A DNA stretch of 20,851 bases from Natronospira elongata (GCF_034931365.1 NZ_JAYGII010000034.1:1-20851), one strand, 5' to 3'; numbered from the stretch's first letter, positions 6,602-13,804 are shown. The notes: generated by a model not told the origin, from the letters alone. Numbers and translations are program-made.

Positions 6602-7316
6602 TTTCCAGTGGGGGAGTGGGACACTCTGGCGGGCCGTCGAGAATCAATTCAAGGCCAGCACACGCCGGATCACCGACACCCTGGATGAGCAGAGTCGACT
6701 GGAAGAACTCGTCGAAGGTAACAAGCCGCCGGTGCCTGAATCGGCCCGGGGCCTGGATTATCTGCTGATGACCCCGTTTCGGTACCGCCCCCCTCATCCA
6801 AGAGGCAGCCGCTTTCGTCGGCCCCATGCGCCCTGGGGCCTTTTCTATGCGGCCGAAGCCCGGCGCACGGCGCTGGCGGAGCTGAGCTACCACCGGTATC
6901 AATTTTTCCTGGCTTCCGAGGGGACGGAACTGCCGGCCACGGAATCCCTTCTCACCCTGTTTTCGGTGTCCTATGCGGTGAAATATCAGACTGACCTAAG
7001 CCGCCCGCCGCTGGATCGAGACAAAGCCAAGTGGACCAATCCAAACGATTACAGTGCCACCCAGGCCCTGGCTGAGGCCGCCCGCGAGGCGGGAGCCCAA
7101 AGTATTCGCAATGAATCGATTCGGGATCCGGAACCCGGAAAGAATGTGGCCTTGCTGGACCCGGCCGGGTTTCGGACCCAGGCCCCATCGAAGAAGGAAA
7201 CCTGGAAGCTTCATTTGGGTGACATCGAGGCGGCCGCCATTCCGGCGATTGAGGGCGAGGTTGAGCCCATTCGGTTCAAAAGGGCGGATTGGGATCTACC
7301 CGAACCGCCGGAATAA
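6573..7316 (+). CDS. RES domain toxin
   Basis: 247-residue protein with the RES fold. The Arg lies in GTLWRAVENQ and the Glu in RRTALAELSYH. A Ser-containing segment, QSIRNESIRDPEPGKNVALL, precedes the conserved NVALLDP. Characterised RES toxins such as Mycobacterium MbcT and Photorhabdus Res deplete cellular NAD+ or modify proteins with ADP-ribose; the chemistry here is inferred from the family. The length (about 170-250 in relatives) looks intact. The ATG at 6573 lies within the antitoxin gene (29-base overlap), fitting translational coupling. Immediately after its stop comes a fragment of the transposase gene. Confidence 0.85.
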   Translation: MWTPTELRANFQWGSGTLWRAVENQFKASTRRITDTLDEQSRLEELVEGNKPPVPESARGLDYLLMTPFRYRPPHPRGSRFRRPHAPWGLFYAAEARRTALAELSYHRYQFFLASEGTELPATESLLTLFSVSYAVKYQTDLSRPPLDRDKAKWTNPNDYSATQALAEAAREAGAQSIRNESIRDPEPGKNVALLDPAGFRTQAPSKKETWKLHLGDIEAAAIPAIEGEVEPIRFKRADWDLPEPPE

Positions 7317-7319
7317 GGG

Positions 7320-7399
7320 AATCGAGCAAGTGGATTGGAGCGGCCGGATTGCGCGGGAAGGCAAGCGGGGCGCCGGAGGATCCGCTGGCCATTCTGGAA
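7320..7399 (+). pseudogene. Relic of the HUH transposase C-terminal coding region
   Basis: About 80 bases align with transposase codons near 12672-12760 and with the truncated copy near 13342-13420. The decoded peptide IEQVDWSGRIAREGKRGA matches IELVDWSGRIVREGKRGA, after which small deletions shift the frame. It starts right behind the RES toxin stop codon and has no recognisable tail or terminal motif. Between it and the next gene, CCTGAAA (7446-7452) and TTTCAGG (7465-7471) form a small hairpin of unknown significance. Confidence 0.8.
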
Positions 7400-7499
7400 A
7401 CAATGCAAGGTGTCGATTTTTGCCCCAGTTACGAAACACAACTACCCTGAAAGGCAGACTTCATTTTCAGGTTACCGCAAGCACGGGCACCACTGGCTC

Positions 7500-8162
7500 A
7501 TGACTCAGGTGACCACAAAGGGAAAACGCCGGCGAAGCCCGGGCGAGGAACGGGCCAACAGCCTGAGTCACGGTGTGGCCCTGCTCGCCATTCTCGCGGC
7601 GGCTCCCTACCTCATCGTGCACGCCACGCGGGAAGGGGACGGACTGTTCACACTCGGCGCCAGCATCTTTGCGGGAACGCTGGCTTTCCTCTACGCCGCC
7701 TCGACTTTCTACCACGCCCTGTCGGGAGGCCGCTTCAAAGCGATATTCCAGAAGGTCGAGCATGCCGCTATCCTGTTGTTGATTGCAGGCACATATACCC
7801 CATTCAGTCTGGGCATTCTGTGGGGCGAGGGTGGCTGGCTCCTGCTCCTCGTGCTCTGGGGCCTGGCCCTCATGGGCATCGCGCTAAAAATCTTCCGTGG
7901 CCAGACTCACCCGGCCCTGTTCGTGATCCTCTATGTCGGCATGGGCTGGCTGATGGTGATCGCCTTCAGACCGCTAATGCATCTGCTTCCGATGGAGGGC
8001 CTCATCTGGCTTCTGGCCGGCGGCATTGCCTACACCGCGGGGCTTGTTTTCTTTGTCGCTGACCTGCGCCTCCGGTACGCCCACTTCTTCTGGCATCTTT
8101 TCGTGATCGCCGGAAGCACCTGCCACTACCTGGCCGTCCTCTGGTACGCCCATGGCGGATGA
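7500..8162 (+). CDS. Hemolysin III / PAQR-like integral membrane protein
   Basis: 220-residue protein with seven predicted membrane helices. Signatures are ERANSLSHGVALLAIL at the N-terminus, ASTFYHAL after the second helix, KVEHAAILLLIAGTYTPF, and the C-terminal FFWHLFVIAGSTCHYLAVL. The conserved Ser/His residues in these blocks form the metal site of the PAQR-like fold. The function in bacteria is poorly defined (membrane homeostasis has been proposed for TrhA). The start at 7500 matches where family members begin, although no good Shine-Dalgarno sequence is visible, perhaps because the upstream DNA is a transposase relic. The stop is followed directly by gene fragments. Confidence 0.9.
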   Translation: MTQVTTKGKRRRSPGEERANSLSHGVALLAILAAAPYLIVHATREGDGLFTLGASIFAGTLAFLYAASTFYHALSGGRFKAIFQKVEHAAILLLIAGTYTPFSLGILWGEGGWLLLLVLWGLALMGIALKIFRGQTHPALFVILYVGMGWLMVIAFRPLMHLLPMEGLIWLLAGGIAYTAGLVFFVADLRLRYAHFFWHLFVIAGSTCHYLAVLWYAHGG

Positions 8163-8184
8163 GCGCCAGGCTGTCGATCCATCA

Positions 8185-8343
8185 CGAAACCGACCGCGGC
8201 GGCGTGTCGCTGGCGGTGGCGGAGCCCCATGGACTGCCGAGCTGGCACCCGGGCAGCAGCTCGACCAGGCGGCCCTGCTGCAAGTCTTCCCCCACCAGAA
8301 AGTCCGGCTGCAGGATCACGCCATGGTCCCTGAGCGCGGCGAC
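8185..8343 (-). pseudogene. C-terminal fragment of a LysR-type regulator
   Basis: On the minus strand the peptide around HGVILQPDFLVGEDLQQGRL followed by VELLPGC matches the end of LysR substrate-binding domains (typical GIALLPDFLVAEDLAAGRLV). Nothing upstream on this strand matches the rest of a LysR protein: at about 8343 the homology ends abruptly and the opposite strand becomes dioxygenase sequence. Beyond 8245 the family match fades, suggesting a frameshift. No helix-turn-helix is present, so this is a dead fragment. Confidence 0.55.
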
Positions 8344-8742
8344 GCGGCCGGTGCCCTTCGCCTGGGCCAGGCGCTCGCGCCTCTGCGCAACCGCGGTGTG
8401 CTGGTAATGGGCTCGGGCAGCCTGACCCATAACCTGTACGAATTCCGCCGCCACGTGGACGACCCCGAGTACGCGCAGATCTTTGCCGACTGGATCCATG
8501 ACGCCGTGGCAGGCGGCGATGTCGATGCCCTTGTGCACTACCGTGACCGCGCCCCGCACGCGGAACGGGCCCACCCCACCGAGGAGCACTACCTGCCGCT
8601 GCTGGTCGCCCTGGGCGCGGCCGAGGTGGAAGAGACGGGTGTCTTGCTGGAAGGCGGCATGACCGACGGCACGCTGTCGATGGACTCATTCGTCTGGGGC
8701 GCTGCGCCCGGCCGCCGGCCTGACGGCACGCACCAGCGCTGA
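8344..8742 (+). pseudogene. N-terminally truncated DODA-type extradiol dioxygenase
   Basis: The C-terminal half of a class III (LigB-like) extradiol ring-cleavage dioxygenase is recognisable. LRLGQALAPLRNRGVLVMGS and GSLTHNL, then APHAERAHPTEEHYLPLLVA and TLSMDSFVWG match YgiD/DODA proteins. The first half of about 260 residues, including the N-terminal HGxP metal-binding motif, is missing. The open frame extends upstream to 8152, but that part is the antisense of the LysR fragment and has no dioxygenase similarity. It is probably a non-functional remnant formed by a deletion joining two neighbouring genes. Confidence 0.75.
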
Positions 8743-8750
8743 ACCCGGCC

Positions 8751-9110
8751 TTAGAACCGCCGGCGCCCCAACTTGTCGCGGTGCACGACCTCGTAGTGAT
8801 TGACCGTCGGCACCAGGGCTTCAAGGAAATCGGCATCACGCGGGTAATAGCGCGCCCGTGTCGTGTCCTCGCCGGCAAAGGCCCGGATCGCGTCCATGTC
8901 ACGCCACAGCGTCAGGGTGACGAACTCCGTGCGCCCCGCGTCCAGTGGCCGGCACAGCAGCAGCACCCCGGCATTACCCGGCGTGGCCGCGTAGTCCCCA
9001 AGCCCGGTTTCATGCAGGTACTCGACATAGGCCTCCCGGTCCGCCGTGCGGGTCACCCCGCGCCACTCCCGCAGGATCATGACCCCGGGTTGTTTGGACG
9101 ACTCAGGCAT
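8751..9110 (-). CDS. Antibiotic biosynthesis monooxygenase-like (ABM domain) protein
   Basis: 119-residue single-domain protein of the dimeric alpha-beta barrel type: the N-terminal strand VMILREWRGVT, the helix with YVEYLHETG, the strand EFVTLTLWRDMDAIRAFAGE and the C-terminal VNHYEVVHRDK. Members include quinol oxygenases and small stress proteins; no specific activity can be assigned. ATG at 9110 is chosen over GTG at 9113 because AGGAG lies 7 nt before the ATG. It converges with the dioxygenase remnant, 8 bases apart. Confidence 0.75.
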   Translation of the reverse strand: MPESSKQPGVMILREWRGVTRTADREAYVEYLHETGLGDYAATPGNAGVLLLCRPLDAGRTEFVTLTLWRDMDAIRAFAGEDTTRARYYPRDADFLEALVPTVNHYEVVHRDKLGRRRF

Positions 9111-9238
9111 CACGCGGCTCCTGGCAGATAACCAACAAAACGGCTATAGGTAGTAAAAAACATAGACCAGCTGATTCGACCAGAGAATAACCCCAGATAT
9201 GCCGCTTCCTCTACTGTCGCCCCCTTCCAAGACAATCA

Positions 9239-9353
9239 AAGGGGCATTCCACCCGGGCTCACGCCCAAAGAAACCCCACGAAAGCGCGCTCGCAGCTAAT
9301 CCGGGAGGTGGATGTCTCGGTTGTTGCCCATTAGGGAGGTGGGTGTCTGGTTT
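9239..9353 (+). repeat. Repeat tail with two tandem GGGAGGTGGGTGTCT-like motifs
   Basis: Bases 9239-9327 align with 6037-6123. Two copies of the terminal motif follow each other, GGGAGGTGGATGTCTCGG at 9303 and GGGAGGTGGGTGTCTGG at 9334, with GCCCATTA between them. CCATTAGGGAGG also occurs at 20544. Directly to the right starts a transposase 3' relic, so a second repeat copy appears to have been inserted beside the first. The 85 bases left of this repeat (9111-9238 includes the upstream region of the ABM gene) hold nothing else I can recognise. Confidence 0.65.
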
Positions 9354-9354
9354 C

Positions 9355-9409
9355 TTTCTTGCTCAAAGGGCTGGGCTTCGCCAGAACCCTCTTCCCGGAG
9401 CCTGGCTAG
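9355..9409 (+). pseudogene. Transposase 3' relic (last 15 codons)
   Basis: The end of the transposase gene is recognisable: the decoded LKGLGFARTLFPEPG followed by TAG is identical in protein sequence to residues ending the full transposase (stop at 12927-12929) and the truncated copy (stop at 13595-13597). At DNA level several third positions differ. Only about 55 bases of coding sequence remain. Confidence 0.85.
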
Positions 9410-9620
9410 CCACTCCAGCCTACCTCAACCGATTCGCTCACTATGCCGCCCAAGACGGCTCGCCCCTGCCCGAGAAACGCCAAATACTACCCTCACCTCG
9501 AAAAAGAACAGAGAAACCGGCTGAATCCGCCTCAGAACGGCCTGCACCGAATGCGCAAAGCCAGCAAGAACCCCAGGTCAACCAATTTTGGGTCCTTTAG
9601 CGAGGTGAGTGTCTTCGTCC
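9410..9620 (+). repeat. Transposase 3' tail (190 nt) plus terminal motif
   Basis: Non-coding tail following the 15-codon relic. It keeps the small hairpin sequence GCCGCCCAAGACGGC (about 9443) seen in the other tails and ends with GCGAGGTGAGTGTCTTCG starting at 9600. The spacing from stop codon to motif is 190 nt, against 187, 188 and 190 in the other copies. No gene is seen here. The stop of the secreted-protein gene on the other strand lies 7 bases beyond the tail's end. Confidence 0.7.
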
Positions 9621-9626
9621 TTTCGC

Positions 9627-10265
9627 TCAGTAGAAACGAGCCGAGTCCGGGGGAGGCGTTACTCCTGGACATTCTGGCCCGATAATAACGCCTGTGACTC
9701 GAAAATCTTCTTTGCCGGGAAGCTCTTCCATTTCCTCCGGCGCAACATCGTCGTAATTCCAGTACCTTGGGTCCGTATTGAGCGCCGGATCGACCTTGAA
9801 TTGGCGCATTCCCGGACCGTACGGGCTGATAATCCTCATATTGCCCCAGGTTTCTCCTGGCTTGATATAGACGCCCCAGAGCGCCTCGGCAAGCACGCTA
9901 ATTCCATAATCACCCCTGTCGGCACGTATTATCGCAGGCGTGTAGGCTATTCCGTGCTCTTCGGGTCTTCCAATACCCATGTTTCTTGGGTCGTCATCAC
10001 GTTGTTCCTGCAAGCCCTGGTCATCGAGTTCCTGGTCGCATTCAAGGTCAACAAACAAAGTAGATACAATGCCTTTGCTGTCCTCAGGATTGCTAATTAC
10101 ATAGTCATACTGATAGAACCCATCGTCGCGCCTAGAATATTCGACATCAACAACGACGCCAGAAATATCTTCGTCACGCTCCCAAGGGTCAGCGCGGTCG
10201 TCCACTGCCCACGCGCCGAATGACATGACTGATGCTAATACACATATGCAGACCTGGCTTTTCAT
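9627..10265 (-). CDS. Secreted or periplasmic hypothetical protein
   Basis: 212 residues with a clear Sec signal peptide (MKSQVCICVLASVMSFGAWA, cleavage probably after AWA). The mature protein is very acidic (WERDEDISGVVVDVEYSRRD and many further Asp/Glu), has repeated beta-strand-like stretches and three cysteines, including FVDLECDQEL and GPECPG. I do not recognise the family. The ATG has GAGGG 7 nt upstream, supporting the start. It sits alone between two repeat motifs (9600 and 10365), both on the plus strand, which suggests it is island cargo. Confidence 0.75.
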   Translation of the reverse strand: MKSQVCICVLASVMSFGAWAVDDRADPWERDEDISGVVVDVEYSRRDDGFYQYDYVISNPEDSKGIVSTLFVDLECDQELDDQGLQEQRDDDPRNMGIGRPEEHGIAYTPAIIRADRGDYGISVLAEALWGVYIKPGETWGNMRIISPYGPGMRQFKVDPALNTDPRYWNYDDVAPEEMEELPGKEDFRVTGVIIGPECPGVTPPPDSARFY

Positions 10266-10360
10266 AGTTCAGCCCTCTATCCGCGCCGACAATCTAAAAT
10301 GCATTCCCGCTGGCGGAACCCTGGTAAAACCACTGTTCAGAGCGCGATTCTCTAATGGTC

Positions 10361-10386
10361 GGGAGCGAGGTGGGTATCTTCGTCTT
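10361..10386 (+). repeat. Isolated terminal repeat motif
   Basis: GCGAGGTGGGTATCTTCGTC resembles the terminal motif of the transposase tails, but the preceding 190 bases are occupied by the upstream region and signal peptide of the secreted-protein gene. The full tail is therefore absent or too degenerate to see. The interval 10266-10429 otherwise shows no gene. Confidence 0.5.
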
Positions 10387-10429
10387 TTCGTCCTGTTAAC
10401 CCGGCATATGGATCACTCGGCTTCCGCTG

Positions 10430-10636
10430 TTAGGAACTCCCGCCCCTGAGATGGGCGGAAAAGCCCTCTCTGGCTTCGCGCGTAATCGGTGCCAGTGCTT
10501 TGGCGGGCTCCCGCCGAACCGTGATGCCCATGGCAGTGGCCTGCCGAACAAGGTCATCGGCCACTTGCTCGGAGGCAATGTACAGAAACTCCGGTCGGGC
10601 GCCGGCCTTGCCCTGGGCACTGATCAGCAGCCAGGC
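10430..10636 (-). pseudogene. Unrecognised C-terminal protein fragment
   Basis: A 68-codon open stretch with good amino-acid composition (AWLLISAQGKAGARPEFLYI, then ASEQVADDLVRQATAMGITV and REPAKALAPITREAREG) ends in TAA at 10430-10432. It begins right after an in-frame TAG and has no plausible start codon or ribosome-binding site, so it looks like the 3' end of a lost gene. I cannot name the family. It lies between a repeat motif and the RhuM-family gene. The 86 bases from 10637 to 10722 show nothing recognisable. Confidence 0.4.
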
Positions 10637-10722
10637 CTAGTTCGGCGTAAATTGTGTGGGGTCTATCGACAATTTTCACTCCAGTATCATTTTCGGTCAC
10701 CGGATGCGTGGTGCGCGAAGCG

Positions 10723-11727
10723 TCAAGGCTCGCTTTCCTTCTTGATCCGCTCCTCCAGCGCCTCCAATTCCCGCAACTCCTCGGCATCGGCCTCCAGCGC
10801 CTCATCCCGTCGCCGTTGGGCGTCAAATTGCTCGTAACGCTCGTGCGCAATCTGCTCCATGCGATCGCGGCTGATGCTGCCGGCCCCGTCAAGAATCGGC
10901 CGTTCGTTGAATTCCAACAGCCGATCTACATTGTTGCGCCAATAGTTCAGGGTCAGGTCCTTGCGCTCCTTGGCACGCAGCTCGGCCTGTTCCAGGAAGA
11001 TCACCACCAGACGGTTCAGGGTGTCCACCTCGTCGGCGCTCAGGTAGTTCTTGGCGATGGTGACATCCTGCTTACGCACCCGTGCGCCCTGCCAACTGGT
11101 CAACGCCATATTGGGAGAAGCGGCGTCGGCGCGCTGCACCACGATCTCGGCGGCAGTAAGGCGGGTGACCGCATAGAGCAGCTTGTTCTGCACTTCGGCG
11201 AAGAAGGTCTGCGCGTCGTGGTCGTCGGGCCGGTAGTCGCTGGACAGAGCGAAGAGATCGCGCACCTTCTGGTAGAAGCGCTTCTCCGAGGCACGGATGT
11301 CGCGAATGCGGGCCAGCAGCTCGTCGAAGTAATCCCAGCCACCGGGCTCCTTCAGGCGCTCATCGTCCATGACGAAGCCCTTGACCAGGTATTCCTCCAG
11401 ATGGGCGGTGGCCCACTGACGGAATTGGGTGCCCCGGGCGGAGCGAACCCGGTAGCCCACGGCCAGGATCATGGGCAGGCTGTACCACTTGACCCGGTAG
11501 CGCTTCCCGTCGGCGGCAGTTGTCAAGTTTTCCTTGACAACTGCCGCCTCGGATAACTCCCCTTCTTTCAGGGTGTTACGGATATGTAGGCTGACATTCT
11601 GCTTGGTGGTGGCGAACAGCTCCGCCATCTCCGCCTGGGTCAACCAGACGGTCTCCCCCTCCACACGAAGCTGGATTTCGGCCAATCCGTCGTCACTTTG
11701 GTAGAGAATCAGTTCGCCCCGGCTCAT
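10723..11727 (-). CDS. rhuM: RhuM family protein (Virulence_RhuM)
   Basis: 334 residues. The N-terminus LILYQSDDGLAEIQLRVEGE and WLTQAEMAELFATTKQNVSL followed by HIRN is the family signature with a DNA-binding-like helix arrangement. KENLTTAADGKRYRVKWYSL and ILAVGYRVRSARGTQFRQWA follow, and the C-terminal part is helical and charged, ending in a coiled-coil-like Glu/Lys/Arg stretch. RhuM was named in a Salmonella pathogenicity island; the molecular function is not known, and homologues often sit near restriction-modification genes, as here. ATG at 11727 is chosen because GGGGAGATGGA lies just upstream. A perfect 16-bp inverted repeat lies inside the coding sequence at 11512-11548. Confidence 0.85.
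   Translation of the reverse strand: MSRGELILYQSDDGLAEIQLRVEGETVWLTQAEMAELFATTKQNVSLHIRNTLKEGELSEAAVVKENLTTAADGKRYRVKWYSLPMILAVGYRVRSARGTQFRQWATAHLEEYLVKGFVMDDERLKEPGGWDYFDELLARIRDIRASEKRFYQKVRDLFALSSDYRPDDHDAQTFFAEVQNKLLYAVTRLTAAEIVVQRADAASPNMALTSWQGARVRKQDVTIAKNYLSADEVDTLNRLVVIFLEQAELRAKERKDLTLNYWRNNVDRLLEFNERPILDGAGSISRDRMEQIAHERYEQFDAQRRRDEALEADAEELRELEALEERIKKESEP
11512..11548. repeat. Perfect 16-bp inverted repeat inside rhuM
   Basis: Arms GGCGGCAGTTGTCAAG (11512-11527) and CTTGACAACTGCCGCC (11533-11548) are exact reverse complements with a 5-nt loop. They encode part of the conserved EAAVVKENLTTAAD segment of RhuM, so both arms are constrained as protein code and yet fully complementary. 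Confidence 0.95.
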
Positions 11728-11834
11728 TCCATCTCCCCGTTGAACCAATCCAAACCGCGCCTTACGACCTTCATCACCTGGAACCCTCCCCATGGTTACC
11801 GGGCAAGTTATTTGGCACTGAATTTCCCCCACTG

Positions 11835-11857
11835 ATTCTGACATACCCAATCAGAAT
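11835..11857. repeat. Small inverted repeat between rhuM and transposase gene
   Basis: ATTCTGA (11835-11841) and TCAGAAT (11851-11857) with 9 nt between them lie in the 197-bp divergent interval. It could be a regulator site or the left-end structure of the transposase element; no clear promoter was found next to it and no copy of the terminal motif exists on this side. Confidence 0.35.
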
Positions 11858-11924
11858 ACGCCTACACCAAAACACACGCGAATCACAGACACTATCCCCA
11901 GGTACCAATCGGAAAGGATCCACC

Positions 11925-12929
11925 ATGCCCACAGCACGAAAGGAACTCGTCTGTCTGGACGCCACGCCCTACTACCATGTGGTCTCACGCTGCGTGCGGC
12001 GGGCCTTTCTGTGCGGGGTGGATTCCGTTACAGGCCGATCCTATGAGCATCGCAAGGAATGGATCGTGGAGCGGCTCACCGAACTGTCGGAACTCTTTGC
12101 CGTCGATCTGTGCAGCTACGCCGTGATGAGCAACCACACGCATCTCGTGCTGCGCCTGGATCCCGAGACTGCCGAGGAATGGTCTGAAGAAGAGATCATG
12201 GAGCGCTGGGATCGACTGTTTTCATTGCCGGTGCTGGTGCAGCGCTACCGCAGGGCGCAGACCACTTCCCGGGCCGAGAGTGAAGCAGCACAAAAGAAGA
12301 TTGAGGCCTGGCGGGAACGGCTCTCCGACTTGTCCTGGTTCATGCGCTGCCTGAACGAACCCATCGCCCGTCAGGCCAATGCCGAGGATGGCTGTACCGG
12401 TCGGTTCTGGGAGGGTCGATTCAAGTCCCAGGCGCTATTAGATGAGGCCGCCCTACTGACCTGCATGGCCTATGTGGATCTCAACCCCATCCGGGCCGCC
12501 ATCGCCCGCACACCGGAACAGTCCGACTTCACCGCCATTCAGCAACGCATCCGCGAAGTGATGGCCCTCAAAGACCGAAAACCGCCGGAAAACGGGCCTC
12601 GCCTGCTGGATTTCGCCGGCGACGAACGCTGGAACGGCCCGGATGGCCTACCCTTCTCTCTGGATGACTACATTGAACTAGTAGACTGGAGCGGCCGGAT
12701 CGTCAGGGAAGGCAAGCGAGGCGCAATCCCCGAGGATCTGCCGCCCATCCTGGATCGCCTAGAGATTGATGCGAGAACCTGGCTTCGGGCCATTCGCCGG
12801 GGGCAGCGACTCCAGTTCCACCATGCCGTAGGCCGGGCCTCGGCCATCAAGGTCGCGGCCGAGCACTTCGGGCGAAGCTTCCTGAAGGGACTGGGTTTCG
12901 CCAGGACGCTATTCCCCGAACCCGGCTAA
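11925..12929 (+). CDS. HUH transposase of the REP-associated (RAYT, IS200-like) type
   Basis: 334-residue single-stranded-DNA transposase. Its HUH motif is His71-Thr72-His73 in SYAVMSNHTHLVLRL, the catalytic tyrosine is likely Tyr183 in MAYVDLNPIRAA, and GCTGRFWEGRFKSQALLDEA is a family block. Compared with E. coli RAYT (about 165 residues) it carries a central insertion and a C-terminal extension of about 140 residues. RAYT proteins nick and join short palindromic repeats. The gene is intact, with GGAAAGGA upstream of the ATG. Its 3' end plus 187 nt of non-coding tail and the motif GGGAGGTGGGTGTCTTCG recur, truncated, elsewhere in the window, so it is probably the source or a sibling of those copies. 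Confidence 0.9.
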   Translation: MPTARKELVCLDATPYYHVVSRCVRRAFLCGVDSVTGRSYEHRKEWIVERLTELSELFAVDLCSYAVMSNHTHLVLRLDPETAEEWSEEEIMERWDRLFSLPVLVQRYRRAQTTSRAESEAAQKKIEAWRERLSDLSWFMRCLNEPIARQANAEDGCTGRFWEGRFKSQALLDEAALLTCMAYVDLNPIRAAIARTPEQSDFTAIQQRIREVMALKDRKPPENGPRLLDFAGDERWNGPDGLPFSLDDYIELVDWSGRIVREGKRGAIPEDLPPILDRLEIDARTWLRAIRRGQRLQFHHAVGRASAIKVAAEHFGRSFLKGLGFARTLFPEPG

Positions 12930-13172
12930 CCGACTCTCAAACTCCCCGGATAATGACAGATCTGCCGTCCAAGGCGGCGTGGTCGTGCCCGAAACCGCCG
13001 CAACAGCGCAGTAACCTCTCATTTCAGCCCGCGACACTGGTTTTTCTACCCACAAGAGAGCCTTCCGTCAGAACTCATCCGCATGCTGAGCTACCTAACG
13101 ACGTATTTACCCATCAGGGAGGTGGGTGTCTTCGTAGTTGTTCGGGGAGGTGGGTGTCTTCGTAGTTGTTCG
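12930..13172 (+). repeat. Transposase 3' tail with tandem 28-bp terminal repeat
   Basis: 187 nt of tail, including the hairpin-like GCCGTCCAAGGCGGC, lead to the motif at 13117. The unit 13117-13144 is repeated exactly at 13145-13172 (28 bp each: GGGAGGTGGGTGTCTTCG plus TAGTTGTTCG). The truncated transposase copy begins at the end of the second unit. No gene is seen in this interval. Confidence 0.9.
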
Positions 13173-13597
13173 CACGCACACCGGAACAGTCCGACTTCAC
13201 CGCCATTCATTAACGCATCCGCGAAGTGATGGCCCTCAAAGACCGAACCCCCCCGGAAAACGGGCCCCGACTGCTTGGTTTCGCCGGCGACGAACGCTGG
13301 AACGGCCCAGACGGCCTACCCTTCTCCCTGGACGATTACATCGAGCTGGTGGACTGGAGCGGGCGCATTGTGCGGGAAGGCAAGCGAGGCGCGATACCGG
13401 AGGATCTGCCACCCATCCTGGATCGCCTGGAGATCGACGCCAGAACTTGGCTCAGAGCCATTCGCCGGGGCCAGCGTCTCAAATTCCACCATGCCGTGGG
13501 CAGAGCCTCGGACATCAAGGTAGCGGCGGAACAATTCGGGCGAAGCTTTCTGAAGGGACTGGGCTTCGCCAGGACGCTATTCCCCGAACCGGGCTAA
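13170..13597 (+). pseudogene. 5'-truncated transposase copy with in-frame stop
   Basis: This copy corresponds to the last 141 codons of the transposase (from RTPEQSDFTAI near 12508). It lacks the HUH motif and tyrosine, and TAA at 13211-13213 replaces a CAA-like Gln codon. From ATG 13226 the remaining 123 codons are open and end with the same LKGLGFARTLFPEPG. The DNA differs from the intact gene at many third codon positions, while only about five residues differ in the open part, so it derives from a related functional gene, not from a recent copy of its neighbour. Confidence 0.9.
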
Positions 13598-13804
13598 CCG
13601 ACTCTCAATCTCCCGGGATAACACCCAAACTGCCGCCCAAGGCAGCCTGGCTGTGCCCGGAACTACCCCAATTGAGCAGTAACCTGCCATTCCAGCCCGG
13701 GAAACGGGTACTTCTGGCCCAAGAGGATCGTCTGTCGCAGACCACCCGCTTACAGGGCTGCCAACTCGTTAGATCTGACCTACTAGGGAGGTGGGTGTCT
13801 TCGT
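13598..13804 (+). repeat. Transposase 3' tail (188 nt) plus terminal motif
   Basis: The tail starts AACCGACTCTCAA exactly like the one at 12930, carries GCCGCCCAAGGCAGC (hairpin arms) and ends in GGGAGGTGGGTGTCTTCG at 13786-13803. The promoter of the next gene begins 17 bases to the right, so the boundary of the repeat is also the boundary of the following module. Confidence 0.85.

Noticed and set aside
8152..8742. A complete 196-residue dioxygenase
   Set aside because: Only residues from about position 66 on match the family; the upstream part is antisense to a LysR fragment and the N-terminal metal-binding motif is missing.
10654..11556. 300-codon open frame antisense to rhuM
   Set aside because: The minus strand matches RhuM throughout with a good ribosome-binding site; the plus frame has low-complexity shadow composition.
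13117..13172. Canonical REP palindrome
   Set aside because: A GGAG tetranucleotide is present, but no convincing foldback follows it, so the term REP is not applied strictly; it is described as a terminal motif.
13226..13597. 123-codon open frame as an independent gene
   Set aside because: It is the in-frame remainder of a truncated transposase copy after a nonsense codon; no own ribosome-binding site is evident. Kept as pseudogene, with its selection pattern listed as a finding.
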